Of a stretch of 64,000 bases of DNA, positions 25,754 to 35,030 are shown piece by piece; the stretch's first letter is position 1, and every line of letters begins with the position of its first letter. Location: NCBI RefSeq assembly GCF_023272795.1, contig NZ_CP096829.1, positions 5,084,001-5,148,000 of the forward strand, in the 5' to 3' direction. The position numbers were made by a program, and so were the translations under genes. This DNA is from Flavobacterium humidisoli (GTDB lineage Bacteria; Bacteroidota; Bacteroidia; Flavobacteriales; Flavobacteriaceae). The notes below the pieces were generated by a model. The model saw nothing but the letters and a program-made list of their open reading frames with translations, searched no databases and was not told the DNA's origin.

Positions 25754-27043
25754 ATGGCCGAGCAATCTTCAATTCAGTGTCCAAACTGCGGAACTCCTAT
25801 CGATGTCAATGATGTTTTAAAACATCAGTTGGAAGACAGCATCCGTAAAGAATTTCAACAAAAAGCCAGTATTCAAAACCGTGAAATTGAGCTTAAAAAC
25901 GAACAGTTTGAAAAAGCTAAAGCAGAATTTGAAGCCAAGAAAAAACAAGAAAACGAACTTTTTGCTGAGCGTTTGGAGCGAGAAAGAAAAATAGCCGAAA
26001 AAGAAATTTCTGAAAAGCTTAAAATCAAACTTGAGGAAGAAAATAAAGACCGTTTGCTTTTGATGGAAAAAGAACTCTCAGAAAAATCAGAAAAAATCAG
26101 GGAATTAAATAAAATGGAAGGTGAAATCGCAAAACTACAACGCGAGAAACTGGAAATGAAAGATGCAATCCAAGCTGAAGCTGAAAAGCAGTTAAATGCA
26201 CAACTGACTTTGGAGCGAGAAAAAATCAGAAAACAAGAAGACGATAAAAACGAGCTTAAATTTAAAGAACTTCAGAAACAGCTGGAAGAACAAAAAAAGC
26301 TGACCGAAGAAATGAAACGCAAGCAGGAACAAGGTTCTATGCAATTGCAGGGTGAAGTAATGGAATTAGCCATAGAAGAATGGCTGGCCAATAATTTTCC
26401 ATTAGACAGCATTGACGAAGTTAAAAAAGGTGCAAATGGGGCCGACTGCCTACAGATTGTAAATACCCGAGAACATCAAAACTGTGGTTCTATTTATTAC
26501 GAAAGCAAAAGAACAAAAGCCTTTCAGCCTTCATGGATTGAGAAATTCAAAAACGACATCAGAACCAAAAGAGCCAATATCGGGGTTTTGGTTACCGAAG
26601 TAATGCCAAACGGCATGGAAAGAATGGGTATGAGAGACGGAATCTGGATTTGTACGTATGAAGAATTTAAAGGTTTAAGCGCTGTTTTGCGTCAGTCCTT
26701 AATTCAGATCAATCAAGCGGTTCAGGCACAGGAAAACAAAGGCGATAAAATGTCTATGTTATATGATTTCCTTACAAGCAATGAATTCCGTTTGCAGATT
26801 GAAGGAATTGTAGAAGGTTTTACCCAAATGCAAAGCGATCTGGACTCTGAAAAAAGAGCTATGCAAAGAATCTGGAAACAGCGCGAAAAACAAATCGAAA
26901 AAGTGGTTCACAATACTTTAGGAATGTACGGTTCAATTCGTGGTATTGCAGGAAATGCAGTTCAAAGTGTAAAAGCTTTAGAGCTGGATTTTATTGAAGA
27001 AGAATCAGAAAATGAAGAAGATCCTAAGGAATTGTTTGAGTAA
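25754..27043 (+). CDS. DUF2130 domain-containing coiled-coil protein
   Basis: A 429-residue protein from the ATG at 25754. It begins with a small zinc-ribbon-like motif (QCPNCGTPIDVNDVLKHQ), has a long highly charged coiled coil at about residues 25-195, then the conserved C-terminal DUF2130 region with GAN-GADCLQIV and IYYESKRTKAFQPSWIEKFKNDIRTKRANIGVLVT, which resembles restriction-endonuclease-like folds. The in-frame upstream start at 25544 would add 70 residues encoded by repeat-like sequence. A nucleic-acid role is suggested by the fold but not shown. Confidence 0.82.
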   Translation: MAEQSSIQCPNCGTPIDVNDVLKHQLEDSIRKEFQQKASIQNREIELKNEQFEKAKAEFEAKKKQENELFAERLERERKIAEKEISEKLKIKLEEENKDRLLLMEKELSEKSEKIRELNKMEGEIAKLQREKLEMKDAIQAEAEKQLNAQLTLEREKIRKQEDDKNELKFKELQKQLEEQKKLTEEMKRKQEQGSMQLQGEVMELAIEEWLANNFPLDSIDEVKKGANGADCLQIVNTREHQNCGSIYYESKRTKAFQPSWIEKFKNDIRTKRANIGVLVTEVMPNGMERMGMRDGIWICTYEEFKGLSAVLRQSLIQINQAVQAQENKGDKMSMLYDFLTSNEFRLQIEGIVEGFTQMQSDLDSEKRAMQRIWKQREKQIEKVVHNTLGMYGSIRGIAGNAVQSVKALELDFIEEESENEEDPKELFE

Positions 27044-27063
27044 CCCTATTTTATAAAAATAAA

Positions 27064-27092
27064 AAAGGCTTCGAAATCAATCGAAGCCTTTC
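27064..27092. terminator. bidirectional terminator
   Basis: AAAGGCTTCGA pairs with TCGAAGCCTTT around AATCAA, with A and T runs on the two sides, between the converging DUF2130 and META genes. Confidence 0.88.
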
Positions 27093-27099
27093 TTTTTAA

Positions 27100-27531
27100 T
27101 TAACCCTTTTTAAAAGACATTGTTAGTCCAAATTGGTTTGAAAGGAAAAGTTTATTATCCTTAATAGAATAACCCGATGTTGTTTTTAACAACTGCGTAA
27201 ACTCACCTTCTTTTTTTGCATCACACTTTTTAGTTTCTGTTGTGAAATTTGAAAATTGAATTTTCCCATCACCTTTTGAAACCAGATTGCCCTTTACAGC
27301 ATTACATCCTGTCGATCCAGAAAATGCAGATGGCGTAATTACAATTTTCGGAGAATTTGAAAAATCTTTATTGGTAATAACTTTTCCGTTTAAGTTTTCC
27401 AAAATCCAAGTTTGCTGTAATTTCTTTTCAACTAAGCCTTCACTACTAGAAGTGGTTGTTTGTGTTTCTTTAGTCGATTTACAACTGCAAACTAATACCA
27501 TTGCAATTAATAACATTAAAATCCTTTTCAT
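27100..27531 (-). CDS. META domain lipoprotein
   Basis: A 143-residue envelope protein with a lipobox near residue 15 (MVLVCSCKS). The single META (HslJ-like) domain at about 35-140 is recognised by QQTWILENLNGKVI, FSGSTGCNAVKGNLVSKGDGKIQFSNFTTETKKCD and KLFLSNQFGLTMSFKK. In E. coli HslJ is a heat-inducible lipoprotein linked to novobiocin tolerance. A longer paralogous gene lies 104 bp upstream on the same strand. Confidence 0.85.
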   Translation of the reverse strand: MKRILMLLIAMVLVCSCKSTKETQTTTSSSEGLVEKKLQQTWILENLNGKVITNKDFSNSPKIVITPSAFSGSTGCNAVKGNLVSKGDGKIQFSNFTTETKKCDAKKEGEFTQLLKTTSGYSIKDNKLFLSNQFGLTMSFKKG

Positions 27532-27635
27532 GTAAAATAAATATTATAAGTTTTATTTTACAAAAGTATTTTAGCGATAAAACAAACAAGAGCCTAATAA
27601 GCTTTTTTTTAGATACAATACGACATTTTAAAGTT

Positions 27636-28409
27636 CTAATCTACTTTCTTAAAAACAGCCAATTTCCCAGAAGGATTGGACAAAGTCAATTGATTGTTCC
27701 CAATAGAATATGTTGTGGTGCTTTGTAAAGCTTTCAAAAACTCCCCCTCTTTATTTCCTTGCGGACAAGCCATTAAAGTTGAAATTACTTTAGTAAAACG
27801 TAAAAGATCTTTCTCAAAAAAGATTTGCCCGGATATAGAATTGCAACCGCCATATCCCATAAATCTGTTTTCTGCTGAATTAATTTCGATTCTTGGAAAT
27901 TCCTTTTGAAAATCGGTTGCAAAAACTTTATAGCCATTTAATTCTTCTAGTACCCAAATATCATCAAGACGATAATCGGTAAGATATTTTCCGCAACCGC
28001 TTAGCTTCTTTATTTCTAATTCTGAGTTGTTCTTAATTTCAACTCTTACACTATAAGGCGAAATTGCGCCTGACATAGAATCCTGGCAATCCAACTGCTG
28101 AATCGTAGTCGTAGCCGAAGCAGTTTCATTGCTTACTTTGTACATTTTTACATTGGCATCCATAGCCCTAATCGCATCAACTGATGGAAAAGTGATTTTT
28201 TCTTTCCCAGGAATTAATGATGTAAAAACGATTTCCTCATTCCCTATTTTGATTCCCCAAAAGGGTTCGTTTCCAGTTCCTTTAAAATAATATTTCAAAT
28301 CTTCCTCCGTAGAACTTACTGAACTTGTTCCAGCAGATTCTTTATTTGCTGCCGTTTTACAGCCTATCATTAAAAATGACAATACCAGTATTGAAAGTAT
28401 TTTTTTCAT
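27636..28409 (-). CDS. lipoprotein with COG3650-like and META domains
   Basis: A 257-residue lipoprotein (lipobox near residue 17, FLMIGCK). The N-terminal part (about 38-140) carries YYFKGTGNEPFWGIKIG and the Cys-containing QQLDCQDSMSGAISPYSVRVE, typical of an uncharacterised periplasmic domain. A META domain follows (about 150-255: DIWVLEELNGYKV, GGCNSISGQIFFEKDLLRFTKVISTLMACP). Together with the next gene it forms a tandem META pair, probably from duplication. A role in envelope stress is likely but not shown. Confidence 0.83.
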   Translation of the reverse strand: MKKILSILVLSFLMIGCKTAANKESAGTSSVSSTEEDLKYYFKGTGNEPFWGIKIGNEEIVFTSLIPGKEKITFPSVDAIRAMDANVKMYKVSNETASATTTIQQLDCQDSMSGAISPYSVRVEIKNNSELEIKKLSGCGKYLTDYRLDDIWVLEELNGYKVFATDFQKEFPRIEINSAENRFMGYGGCNSISGQIFFEKDLLRFTKVISTLMACPQGNKEGEFLKALQSTTTYSIGNNQLTLSNPSGKLAVFKKVD

Positions 28410-28630
28410 GAGATTTCCTGTTTAAAAATGTTCTTCTTTGTAAAACATCCGTAAAATTCTTATGAATTTACGATATTTTTTTGAAACGCTTATTTAGAAT
28501 CCTTTCAAATTTAAAAAACCGAAGTAACGAAAAAATCATTCAAAACCCGCACTACGTAAAAGATTAAGACAAAATACGTAGTCCACAAACCTGTTTAGTG
28601 CTTAAAAAATATTTTGTTTACGTATTTTAA

Positions 28631-28666
28631 TAAGTATAAATACTTATATTTGCGTAGTAATACTTA
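28631..28666 (+). promoter_or_regulatory. nirB promoter with nitrate-regulon palindrome
   Basis: A perfect palindrome TAAGTAT-AA-ATACTTA (28631-28646) ends on the TA of a -7 element TATATTTG (28645-28652), about 27 bp before the nirB start. A weaker half-matching copy (TGCGTAG-TA-ATACTTA, 28651-28666) follows exactly 20 bp later. The same palindrome in the same register lies before narK, the nitrate reductase gene and moeA. The binding protein is not known; the FNR-like and NarL-like regulators of this island are candidates. Confidence 0.75.
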
Positions 28667-28678
28667 ATTAAAGAAATC

Positions 28679-31192
28679 ATGATTAGAGTAATAGTAGTTG
28701 GAAACGGCATGGTTGGTTATAAATTTTGCGAAAAGTTCGTTGCAAAATCTAGACAAGAAAAGTATCAAATCACAGTATTTGGTGAAGAACCAAGGCGAGC
28801 TTATGATCGCGTTCACTTAAGCGAGTACTTTGGAGGCAAAACAGCAGATGATTTATCTCTATCAACAAGTGAATGGTACGCTGAAAATAACATTACTCTA
28901 AATACATCAGAATTAATTACAGATATTAATCGTGATGCAAAAACAATTCATACACACTTAAACAAAACACATACGTACGACTACTTAGTTTTAGCTACAG
29001 GATCTTCTGCTTTTGTTCCTCCAATTGAAGGAGTAGAAAAAGAAGGCGTTTTTGTATACAGAACTATTGAAGATCTAGATGCGATTATGGCATACGCCAG
29101 AAAAATTAAACAAAAAGGCGCAACCGAAGCGGCAGTTTTAGGCGGAGGATTATTAGGACTTGAAGCAGCAAAAGCTGTTAGAGATTTAGGGTTAAATCCG
29201 CATGTGGTGGAATTTGCACCTCGTTTGATGCCGAGACAATTGGATCAAGGCGCAAGCGATATGCTTCAGTCAAAAATAGAAGAATTAAACATCGGAATTC
29301 ATCTTAACAAAGCAACGCAATATATTGACGGAAAGGAAAGTATAACCGGAATGATGTTTGCAAACGACGAATTGTTAAAAGTAGACATGTTAGTTATATC
29401 TGCCGGAATTAAACCTCGCGACGAACTGGCAAGAGTATCAGGGCTTGAAGTTGGTGTACGAGGCGGAATTGTGGTAAACAATCAAATGCGAACATCGGAT
29501 CCTTCTATTTTTGCGATTGGCGAAGCGGCATTGTACAATCAAAACATTTACGGACTTGTTGCTCCAGGTTATGAAATGGCTGATGTAGCTGCCGAACAAA
29601 TCTTAAATGGTGACAAAACCATGAGAGAAACCATCGATATGTCAACACAATTGAAATTAATTGGAGTTGAAGTGGCAAGCTTTGGTGATCCTTTTGTTGA
29701 AAATATTGACGTTACAGCTATTATTTACGAAAATAAACTAAGCGGAGTTTATAAAAGAATTAACGTTACTAAAGACTCTAAAAAACTATTAGGCGGAATT
29801 CTAGTCGGCGATGCTAGCGACTATAATTCACTTTTCCAGATTTACATCAACGAAATGGCATTGCCTAAAAATCCTGAAGATTTGATTTTAGGTTCCCGTG
29901 ACGGTTCTGAAGGTTCTTCTTTAGGAAGCGTAATGGATTTGCCAGATACTGCTGTAATCTGCTCTTGCGAAAACGTAACGAAAGGTTCTATTTGTTGTAA
30001 AATTCTAGACGAATCTTGTGCTACACTTTCAGATGTTGTAAAAGCAACAAAAGCGACTTCTGGTTGTGGAGGCTGTAAACCAATGGTTTCAGATTTGGTA
30101 AAAGCGACCCAAAAATCACTTGGAAAAGAAGTAAAAGAAGTTATCTGCGAGCATTTCAGCTATACACGCCAGGAATTATTCGATTTAGTAAAAATCAATA
30201 AATACGAGAATTTCTATGACGTTTTAGATCACCACGGAAAAGGCGACGGATGCGAAATTTGCAAACCAGTTGTCGCTTCAATTTTCTCTAGTATTTATAA
30301 TGATACCGCAAATAAACATGTAACAACACAAGACACAAACGATAGATTTTTAGCAAACATTCAAAGAAACGGAACGTATTCTGTTGTTCCAAGAGTTGCA
30401 GGAGGTGAAATTACAGCCGAAAAGCTAATCGTAATTGGCGAAGTAGCCAAACAATTTGATTTGTACACTAAAATCACTGGAGCACAAAGAGTGGATTTAT
30501 TCGGAGCGCATTTGAGTGATTTGCCAAAAATCTGGAAAATCTTAATCGATAACGGTTTTGAAAGTGGGCATGCTTACGGAAAATCACTTCGTGCCGTAAA
30601 AAGCTGCGTTGGAAATGCTTGGTGCCGTTACGGAATGGACGACAGCGCCGGATTTGCTATCGAACTAGAAAACAGATATAAAGGAATTCGTTCTCCTCAT
30701 AAACTTAAAGGTGGCGTTTCAGCCTGCATTCGCGAATGCGCAGAAGCACGTGGAAAAGATTTCGGATTAATTGCTGTTGAAGGCGGATGGAATTTATACA
30801 TCGCTGGAAATGGCGGTGCAAATCCTAAACACGCCGTTTTATTGGCTGAAAAAATCGACAAAGAAACCGTGATCAAATATATGGACAGATTCTTAATGTA
30901 TTATATAAGAACTGCTGGCCCGCTGATTCGAACTTCAACTTGGTTAGAAAAACTAGACGGAGGTTTAGATTATCTAAAAGAAGTCATTATCGAAGACAGT
31001 TTAGGAATCTGCGAAACGCTTGAAGCCGAAATGCAGACATTAGTAAACACTTTCGAATGCGAATGGAAACAAGTTCTAGAAAAACCAAGATTATTGAAAC
31101 GTTTCAATCACTTTATAAACTCAGACGAGAAAGACGATAATGCTGTTTTTGTTCCGTTAAGAGATCAAAAAGCACCAAAAGCCTGGTCATAA
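28679..31192 (+). CDS. nirB: NAD(P)H nitrite reductase large subunit NirB
   Basis: An 837-residue cytoplasmic siroheme enzyme reducing nitrite to ammonium. In order: an FAD/NAD-binding reductase (about 1-400, starting VVGNGMVGYKFCEKF), a BFD-like [2Fe-2S] domain (from about 427, CSCENV and SGCGGCKP), a second Cys pair (GDGCEICKPV near 523), a ferredoxin-like half domain, and the siroheme/[4Fe-4S] domain with ligands C643, C649, C683 and C687 (CVGNAWC and CIREC). Length and order match assimilatory NirB. It heads the unit nirB-nirD-DUF4202-kinase and carries the regulon palindrome at its promoter. Confidence 0.96.
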   Translation: MIRVIVVGNGMVGYKFCEKFVAKSRQEKYQITVFGEEPRRAYDRVHLSEYFGGKTADDLSLSTSEWYAENNITLNTSELITDINRDAKTIHTHLNKTHTYDYLVLATGSSAFVPPIEGVEKEGVFVYRTIEDLDAIMAYARKIKQKGATEAAVLGGGLLGLEAAKAVRDLGLNPHVVEFAPRLMPRQLDQGASDMLQSKIEELNIGIHLNKATQYIDGKESITGMMFANDELLKVDMLVISAGIKPRDELARVSGLEVGVRGGIVVNNQMRTSDPSIFAIGEAALYNQNIYGLVAPGYEMADVAAEQILNGDKTMRETIDMSTQLKLIGVEVASFGDPFVENIDVTAIIYENKLSGVYKRINVTKDSKKLLGGILVGDASDYNSLFQIYINEMALPKNPEDLILGSRDGSEGSSLGSVMDLPDTAVICSCENVTKGSICCKILDESCATLSDVVKATKATSGCGGCKPMVSDLVKATQKSLGKEVKEVICEHFSYTRQELFDLVKINKYENFYDVLDHHGKGDGCEICKPVVASIFSSIYNDTANKHVTTQDTNDRFLANIQRNGTYSVVPRVAGGEITAEKLIVIGEVAKQFDLYTKITGAQRVDLFGAHLSDLPKIWKILIDNGFESGHAYGKSLRAVKSCVGNAWCRYGMDDSAGFAIELENRYKGIRSPHKLKGGVSACIRECAEARGKDFGLIAVEGGWNLYIAGNGGANPKHAVLLAEKIDKETVIKYMDRFLMYYIRTAGPLIRTSTWLEKLDGGLDYLKEVIIEDSLGICETLEAEMQTLVNTFECEWKQVLEKPRLLKRFNHFINSDEKDDNAVFVPLRDQKAPKAWS

Positions 31193-31319
31193 AAAACTAA
31201 TTGGAATTGCCTGTAAAGAAGAAAAAGAAAAACTTTGCGTCTTAGCGCCTTCGTGGCAAATAAAAAATCAGCTCCAAAAAAAAAGAAAAAAAATCATTTA
31301 ACGTTTGCTGTCCTTCTTA

Positions 31320-31368
31320 CCCTCTTTTTTACTGCGCCATCAAATCTCTCTTGATTGTAAAAAGAGGG
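31320..31368 (+). promoter_or_regulatory. hairpin between nirB and nirD
   Basis: CCCTCTTTTTTAC (31320-31332) pairs with GTAAAAAGAGGG (31357-31368) with one bulged base, and ATCAA/TTGAT can pair inside the loop. It lies in an unusually long (207-bp) gap for this gene pair. It could be a processing or stability element, or a dispersed repeat; no T run follows. Confidence 0.45.
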
Positions 31369-31399
31369 CTAAGAAACAGGAAACCAAAACTCAATCAAA

Positions 31400-31777
31400 A
31401 TGGAAGAAATCTTAAATCAATACGAAACAGTTCATGCGAGCGATGCAACAATTTGGTTCAAAGCAGGTAAAATAGAAGATTTTCCAACCAATCGCGGCGG
31501 ATGCATCAAATACAAAAACAAGCAAATTGCCATTTTTAATTTTGCCCGCAGAAATGAATGGTATGCGTGCCAAAACGCCTGCCCACACAAAATGGAAATG
31601 GTGCTTTCAAGAGGAATGACAGGATCTGCAGATGATATTCCTAAAATCGCATGCCCAATGCACAAAAAGACATTTTCTCTGGTTGATGGTTCAAATTTAA
31701 ACGGCGACGATTACCGAATTGCAACTTATCCTGTAAAGGTTGTTGAGAACGAAGTTTTTGTTGGCTTTGTAGATTAG
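31400..31777 (+). CDS. nirD: nitrite reductase small subunit NirD (Rieske type)
   Basis: A 125-residue Rieske-like subunit partnering NirB. The cluster ligands are present: CPH in NACPHKMEMVLSRG and CPMH in ACPMHKKTFSL, so it should bind a [2Fe-2S] cluster, as in NasE-type proteins and unlike small subunits that have lost the ligands. It ends with the strand VENEVFVGF. It lies 207 bp after nirB. Confidence 0.92.
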   Translation: MEEILNQYETVHASDATIWFKAGKIEDFPTNRGGCIKYKNKQIAIFNFARRNEWYACQNACPHKMEMVLSRGMTGSADDIPKIACPMHKKTFSLVDGSNLNGDDYRIATYPVKVVENEVFVGFVD

Positions 31778-31927
31778 ACTTTTAAGAGGCGAGAAAAAAG
31801 AAAAAAGAAGCAAAATGAAAAAGTTTTTCAAATCTTGCTTCTTGCTTCTTCCATCTCACTTTCGACTTTTGACTTTCGACTTTTCTACTTAATTCCTTAT
31901 CTTTGGATTCTATTATCAAACCAAACA

Positions 31928-32512
31928 ATGACTACACCTTTCCAAAAAGCAAGCGAATGGATTGATGCTGAAAATGCACAAGATCCGAACATCGAAATCG
32001 ATCAAAACCAGGAATTTCCTAAAGAATTATTGTATTCGAACAGGATGTACGAAAGACTAATGCAGTTTGAACCAAATGCATCTGAAGAAATTCAGATCGC
32101 ATCAAAAGCACAGCATATCTGCCGATGGAAAGTTGCCCGAGAATCGTATCCAATGGATCGTGTTGGTTATTTGAAGTGGAGAGAAGAACTTAAAAAATTC
32201 CACGCCAAAACTACTGCCGAAATTCTCCAAAAAGCCGGTTATGATCAAACTTTTATTGACCGCGTTTCCTTTTTAATTGAAAAAAAACTGCTTAAAAAAG
32301 ACGCCGAAACCCAATTACTGGAAGATGTAATTTGTCTTGTGTTTTTAGAATATTACTTAGAACCTTTCGTTCATAAACATGATGAAGAAAAACTTAAAAA
32401 TATCATCAAAAAAACCTGGGATAAAATGTCGGACAAAGGGCATCAGGAAGCCTTAAAAATCAACTATTCTGAAGAAAATTTAAACCTTATAAAAGCTTCT
32501 TTAGGATTGTAA
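31928..32512 (+). CDS. DUF4202 domain-containing protein
   Basis: A 194-residue cytoplasmic helical protein. It matches DUF4202 by FQKASEWIDAENAQDPN, ELLYSNRMYERLMQFEPNASEEIQIASKAQHICRWKVARESYPMDRVGYLKWREEL and VFLEYYLEPFVHKHDEEKL. His and Asp/Glu residues (AQHICRW, EYYLEPF) suggest a metal site of HD type. The family is often found beside nitrite or sulfite reduction genes, but its activity is unknown. The ATG at 31928 is preferred over an upstream frame extension through non-coding-like sequence. The kinase gene starts 10 bases later. Confidence 0.82.
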   Translation: MTTPFQKASEWIDAENAQDPNIEIDQNQEFPKELLYSNRMYERLMQFEPNASEEIQIASKAQHICRWKVARESYPMDRVGYLKWREELKKFHAKTTAEILQKAGYDQTFIDRVSFLIEKKLLKKDAETQLLEDVICLVFLEYYLEPFVHKHDEEKLKNIIKKTWDKMSDKGHQEALKINYSEENLNLIKASLGL

Positions 32513-32522
32513 AAAGATTTAG

Positions 32523-34334
32523 ATGAAGAAAAGCAATCAGGAAGCTGCAGAAAAAATCACTTTCAAAAATTTACGCCGTCTGTATTTTTTTGCACTTCTT
32601 ACTATTGCCTTAACTATAATTATCAGTCAGTTTTTAGTTCAATACAATCTGAATCAGCAGTTAAGCGATTCTAAGATTATCAATTTTTCTGGTAAACAAA
32701 GAATGTTGAGCCAGAAAATTGTAAAAGAAGTCCTTATTTTACACTACGTTTCTGATTCGGCTACAGCCAAAAAAACTTCGCATCTAAAAGAGGTTTTAGA
32801 ACTTTGGAAAAAGAACCAAAATGCGCTTGAAAATGGCAATGATAGTTTAGCTTTTCCAAAAGAAAAATCAGAAACACTTTCTAAATTATATCTTGAAATC
32901 AATCCGATTTTCAGTAAAATTGCACAAACTACAGATTATTTTTTGTTGAATTTACAGCAGAAAAAATCAGCTTCTGAAAATCAAAAATTGGTACAAATTA
33001 TTTTGGAAAACGAAGGTGTTTTTCTTTCGAAAATGAATCAGATTGTAACGCAATACGATCTGGAAGCACACGAAAAAGTAACCGAACAACGCCGAATAGA
33101 ATATTGGATTTTTGGTTTTACACTTTTAGTTCTGCTTTTAGAGTTCCTTTTCATTTTCAAACCTACAAATAAGAAAATCGAGCGATTAATTACACGACTT
33201 TTATCTTCCGAAAAGAAAGCTTTAAAACTGGCATACGATACTGAAATTCTTAGCGAAATCAAGGAAAATTCGGTTAAAGAATTGAAATCACTCAATTATG
33301 CCATGGAAAATACTTTATTGTATTGCAGAATTTCGCCAGACGGTTCAATTATTCATATTGGAGAAAAATTTGCCAAACTGCTCAATTACACCAAATTTTC
33401 ATCCAACAAAAAATTCTCACAAGTTTTAACTGTTGACGAAAAAGAACAAATCAATTTTGACCGCCTAATTTTCGAAAAACAAAGAAGTGGCTGGCAAGGC
33501 GAAATCAGTATTTTAAACAAAGAAAACGAAACCATTTGGCTTGATTTGTCAATGGTTCCAGTCATGATCAAAAAAGACGAATTGGAACTTTTGATCGTTT
33601 GCTTCAACATCACAGAGCGTAAAAAAGCACAACGAGAAGTTGAACGCTTAAACCTTGAAAACACCACCGAAAAAATCAATCAGCAAAAGATCATTTCAAG
33701 CAAAATTGTCGAAAATCAAGAAAACGAGCAAAACCGAATCGCCAAAGAAATTCACGACGGAATCGGCCAGATGCTTACGGGTTTAAAATTTAGTTTAGAA
33801 AGCATCAATCTCGATGACAGGGAAAAATCACAACAAAAAATCGAGTATTTAAAGAAACTTTCTCTTGATATTATAAAAGGTGTCCGTACGGCAACTTTCA
33901 ACTTAATGCCACCAGAATTAAGCGATCACGGAATCGTTTCTTCGCTGGCAAAACTTACTCAAGAACTTTCAAAACTTACCGGAAAAGAAATCCTCTTTTA
34001 CAACAAAACCGATTTTGACCAACGTTTAGATTCTCTAATCGAAATCAATATTTATCGATTAACTCAGGAAGCCATCAACAACGCGATTAAATATGCCGAA
34101 TCTTCGCATATCATTGTTCAGCTTTCGCACAGTGAAACGCTTTTAAGCATCATCGTAGACGATAACGGAAAAGGTTTCGATGTGAATTCAGTCGATAAAA
34201 AACGCAACAGTGAATCTGGAATGGGACTTTTATTCATGAAAGAAAGAATCCAATACATCAACGGACGCGTTTTCATGAACTCCATTCCAGGCGAAGGAAC
34301 GAGAATTACTTTTAACATTCCGATTCTTAAATGA
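32523..34334 (+). CDS. NarX-like sensor histidine kinase
   Basis: A 603-residue inner-membrane kinase. Two membrane helices (about 17-38 and 196-214) flank a periplasmic helical sensor that includes SGKQRMLSQKIVKEVL, the P-box-like motif of NarX/NarQ and PilJ-type nitrate sensors. A PAS domain (about 260-375) follows, then the HisKA_3 dimerisation region with phosphorylated H411 (RIAKEIHDGIGQ) and an ATPase domain (TQEAINNAIKYAES, DDNGKGFD, GMGLLFMKERI). It probably senses nitrate or nitrite and phosphorylates the LuxR-type regulator at 35031. Confidence 0.9.
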   Translation: MKKSNQEAAEKITFKNLRRLYFFALLTIALTIIISQFLVQYNLNQQLSDSKIINFSGKQRMLSQKIVKEVLILHYVSDSATAKKTSHLKEVLELWKKNQNALENGNDSLAFPKEKSETLSKLYLEINPIFSKIAQTTDYFLLNLQQKKSASENQKLVQIILENEGVFLSKMNQIVTQYDLEAHEKVTEQRRIEYWIFGFTLLVLLLEFLFIFKPTNKKIERLITRLLSSEKKALKLAYDTEILSEIKENSVKELKSLNYAMENTLLYCRISPDGSIIHIGEKFAKLLNYTKFSSNKKFSQVLTVDEKEQINFDRLIFEKQRSGWQGEISILNKENETIWLDLSMVPVMIKKDELELLIVCFNITERKKAQREVERLNLENTTEKINQQKIISSKIVENQENEQNRIAKEIHDGIGQMLTGLKFSLESINLDDREKSQQKIEYLKKLSLDIIKGVRTATFNLMPPELSDHGIVSSLAKLTQELSKLTGKEILFYNKTDFDQRLDSLIEINIYRLTQEAINNAIKYAESSHIIVQLSHSETLLSIIVDDNGKGFDVNSVDKKRNSESGMGLLFMKERIQYINGRVFMNSIPGEGTRITFNIPILK

Positions 34335-35030
34335 GAGAATTAGTCAATTTGAAAATTAGATAATTTACGTAAACGTCTAATATCCATTTGTCAAGCTGAG
34401 CGAAGTCGAAGCCCACACAAAGCAAATCCACAATCTAAAATCCACAATCTAAAATCTAAAATCTAAAATCTAAAATCTAAAATCTAAAATCTAAAATCTA
34501 AAATCATTAGGGCGAGCCACCATCCCGATAAAAGGGCAAATTTACTTGTCTTTATTCGCCCTTTTATCGGGATGCTGTCGGGCTATCCGCGCTACTTCGG
34601 TAGCTTGCTCCTATCCCTCTCGCGGATATACAGTTTCAAAAGATGATTTGATTTTATTATAGACCTTTCCAGTATTTTTTGTCATCTTGACGCAAGAAAG
34701 TATAACACAAAATATTCTCAATATTGTTATTTCGAAGAACGAGAAATCTCCACAAGTAGCGCTACAAAGATTGGCGATTTAGATTGTGGAGTTTCTTTGC
34801 ATGAACTTCAACTCCGCTCAGCCTGACAATACTAAGTGGTTAAATTTACATTTAGATATTGAAATTGATTTTTGCAATTGCCATTGATATTGCAATTTTT
34901 TCTAATGATTTTTTAATATTGGAATTTAGAATTTCACAAATCAGAATTTAAAATCTAAAAAATTACGTATATTAGCGTCTTCTTTATAGATGAATATACG
35001 TAAAAATCGAGAATCAAAATTAAGTAAACT
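34335..35030. repeat. non-coding block with heptamer tandem repeat and inverted repeats
   Basis: The 696-bp gap between kinase and response-regulator genes has no supported gene. It contains a tandem run of a 7-mer (AATCTAA) from about 34446 to 34505, some 8.5 units; a perfect inverted repeat of 17-bp arms (34521-34537, CATCCCGATAAAAGGGC, and 34558-34574); a GC-rich phrase at 34575-34625; and a degenerate copy of the GAACGAGAAATC repeat at 34728-34750. A -7-like TATATTAG at 34968-34975 may serve the regulator gene. Confidence 0.75.

Noticed and set aside
34446..34505. A CRISPR array
   Set aside because: The units are 7 bp and directly adjacent with no spacers; this is a simple tandem repeat.
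34954..34969. A possible regulon box before the response-regulator gene
   Set aside because: Only 7 of 14 positions match the palindrome, although a -7-like TATATTAG follows in the right register; too weak to call.
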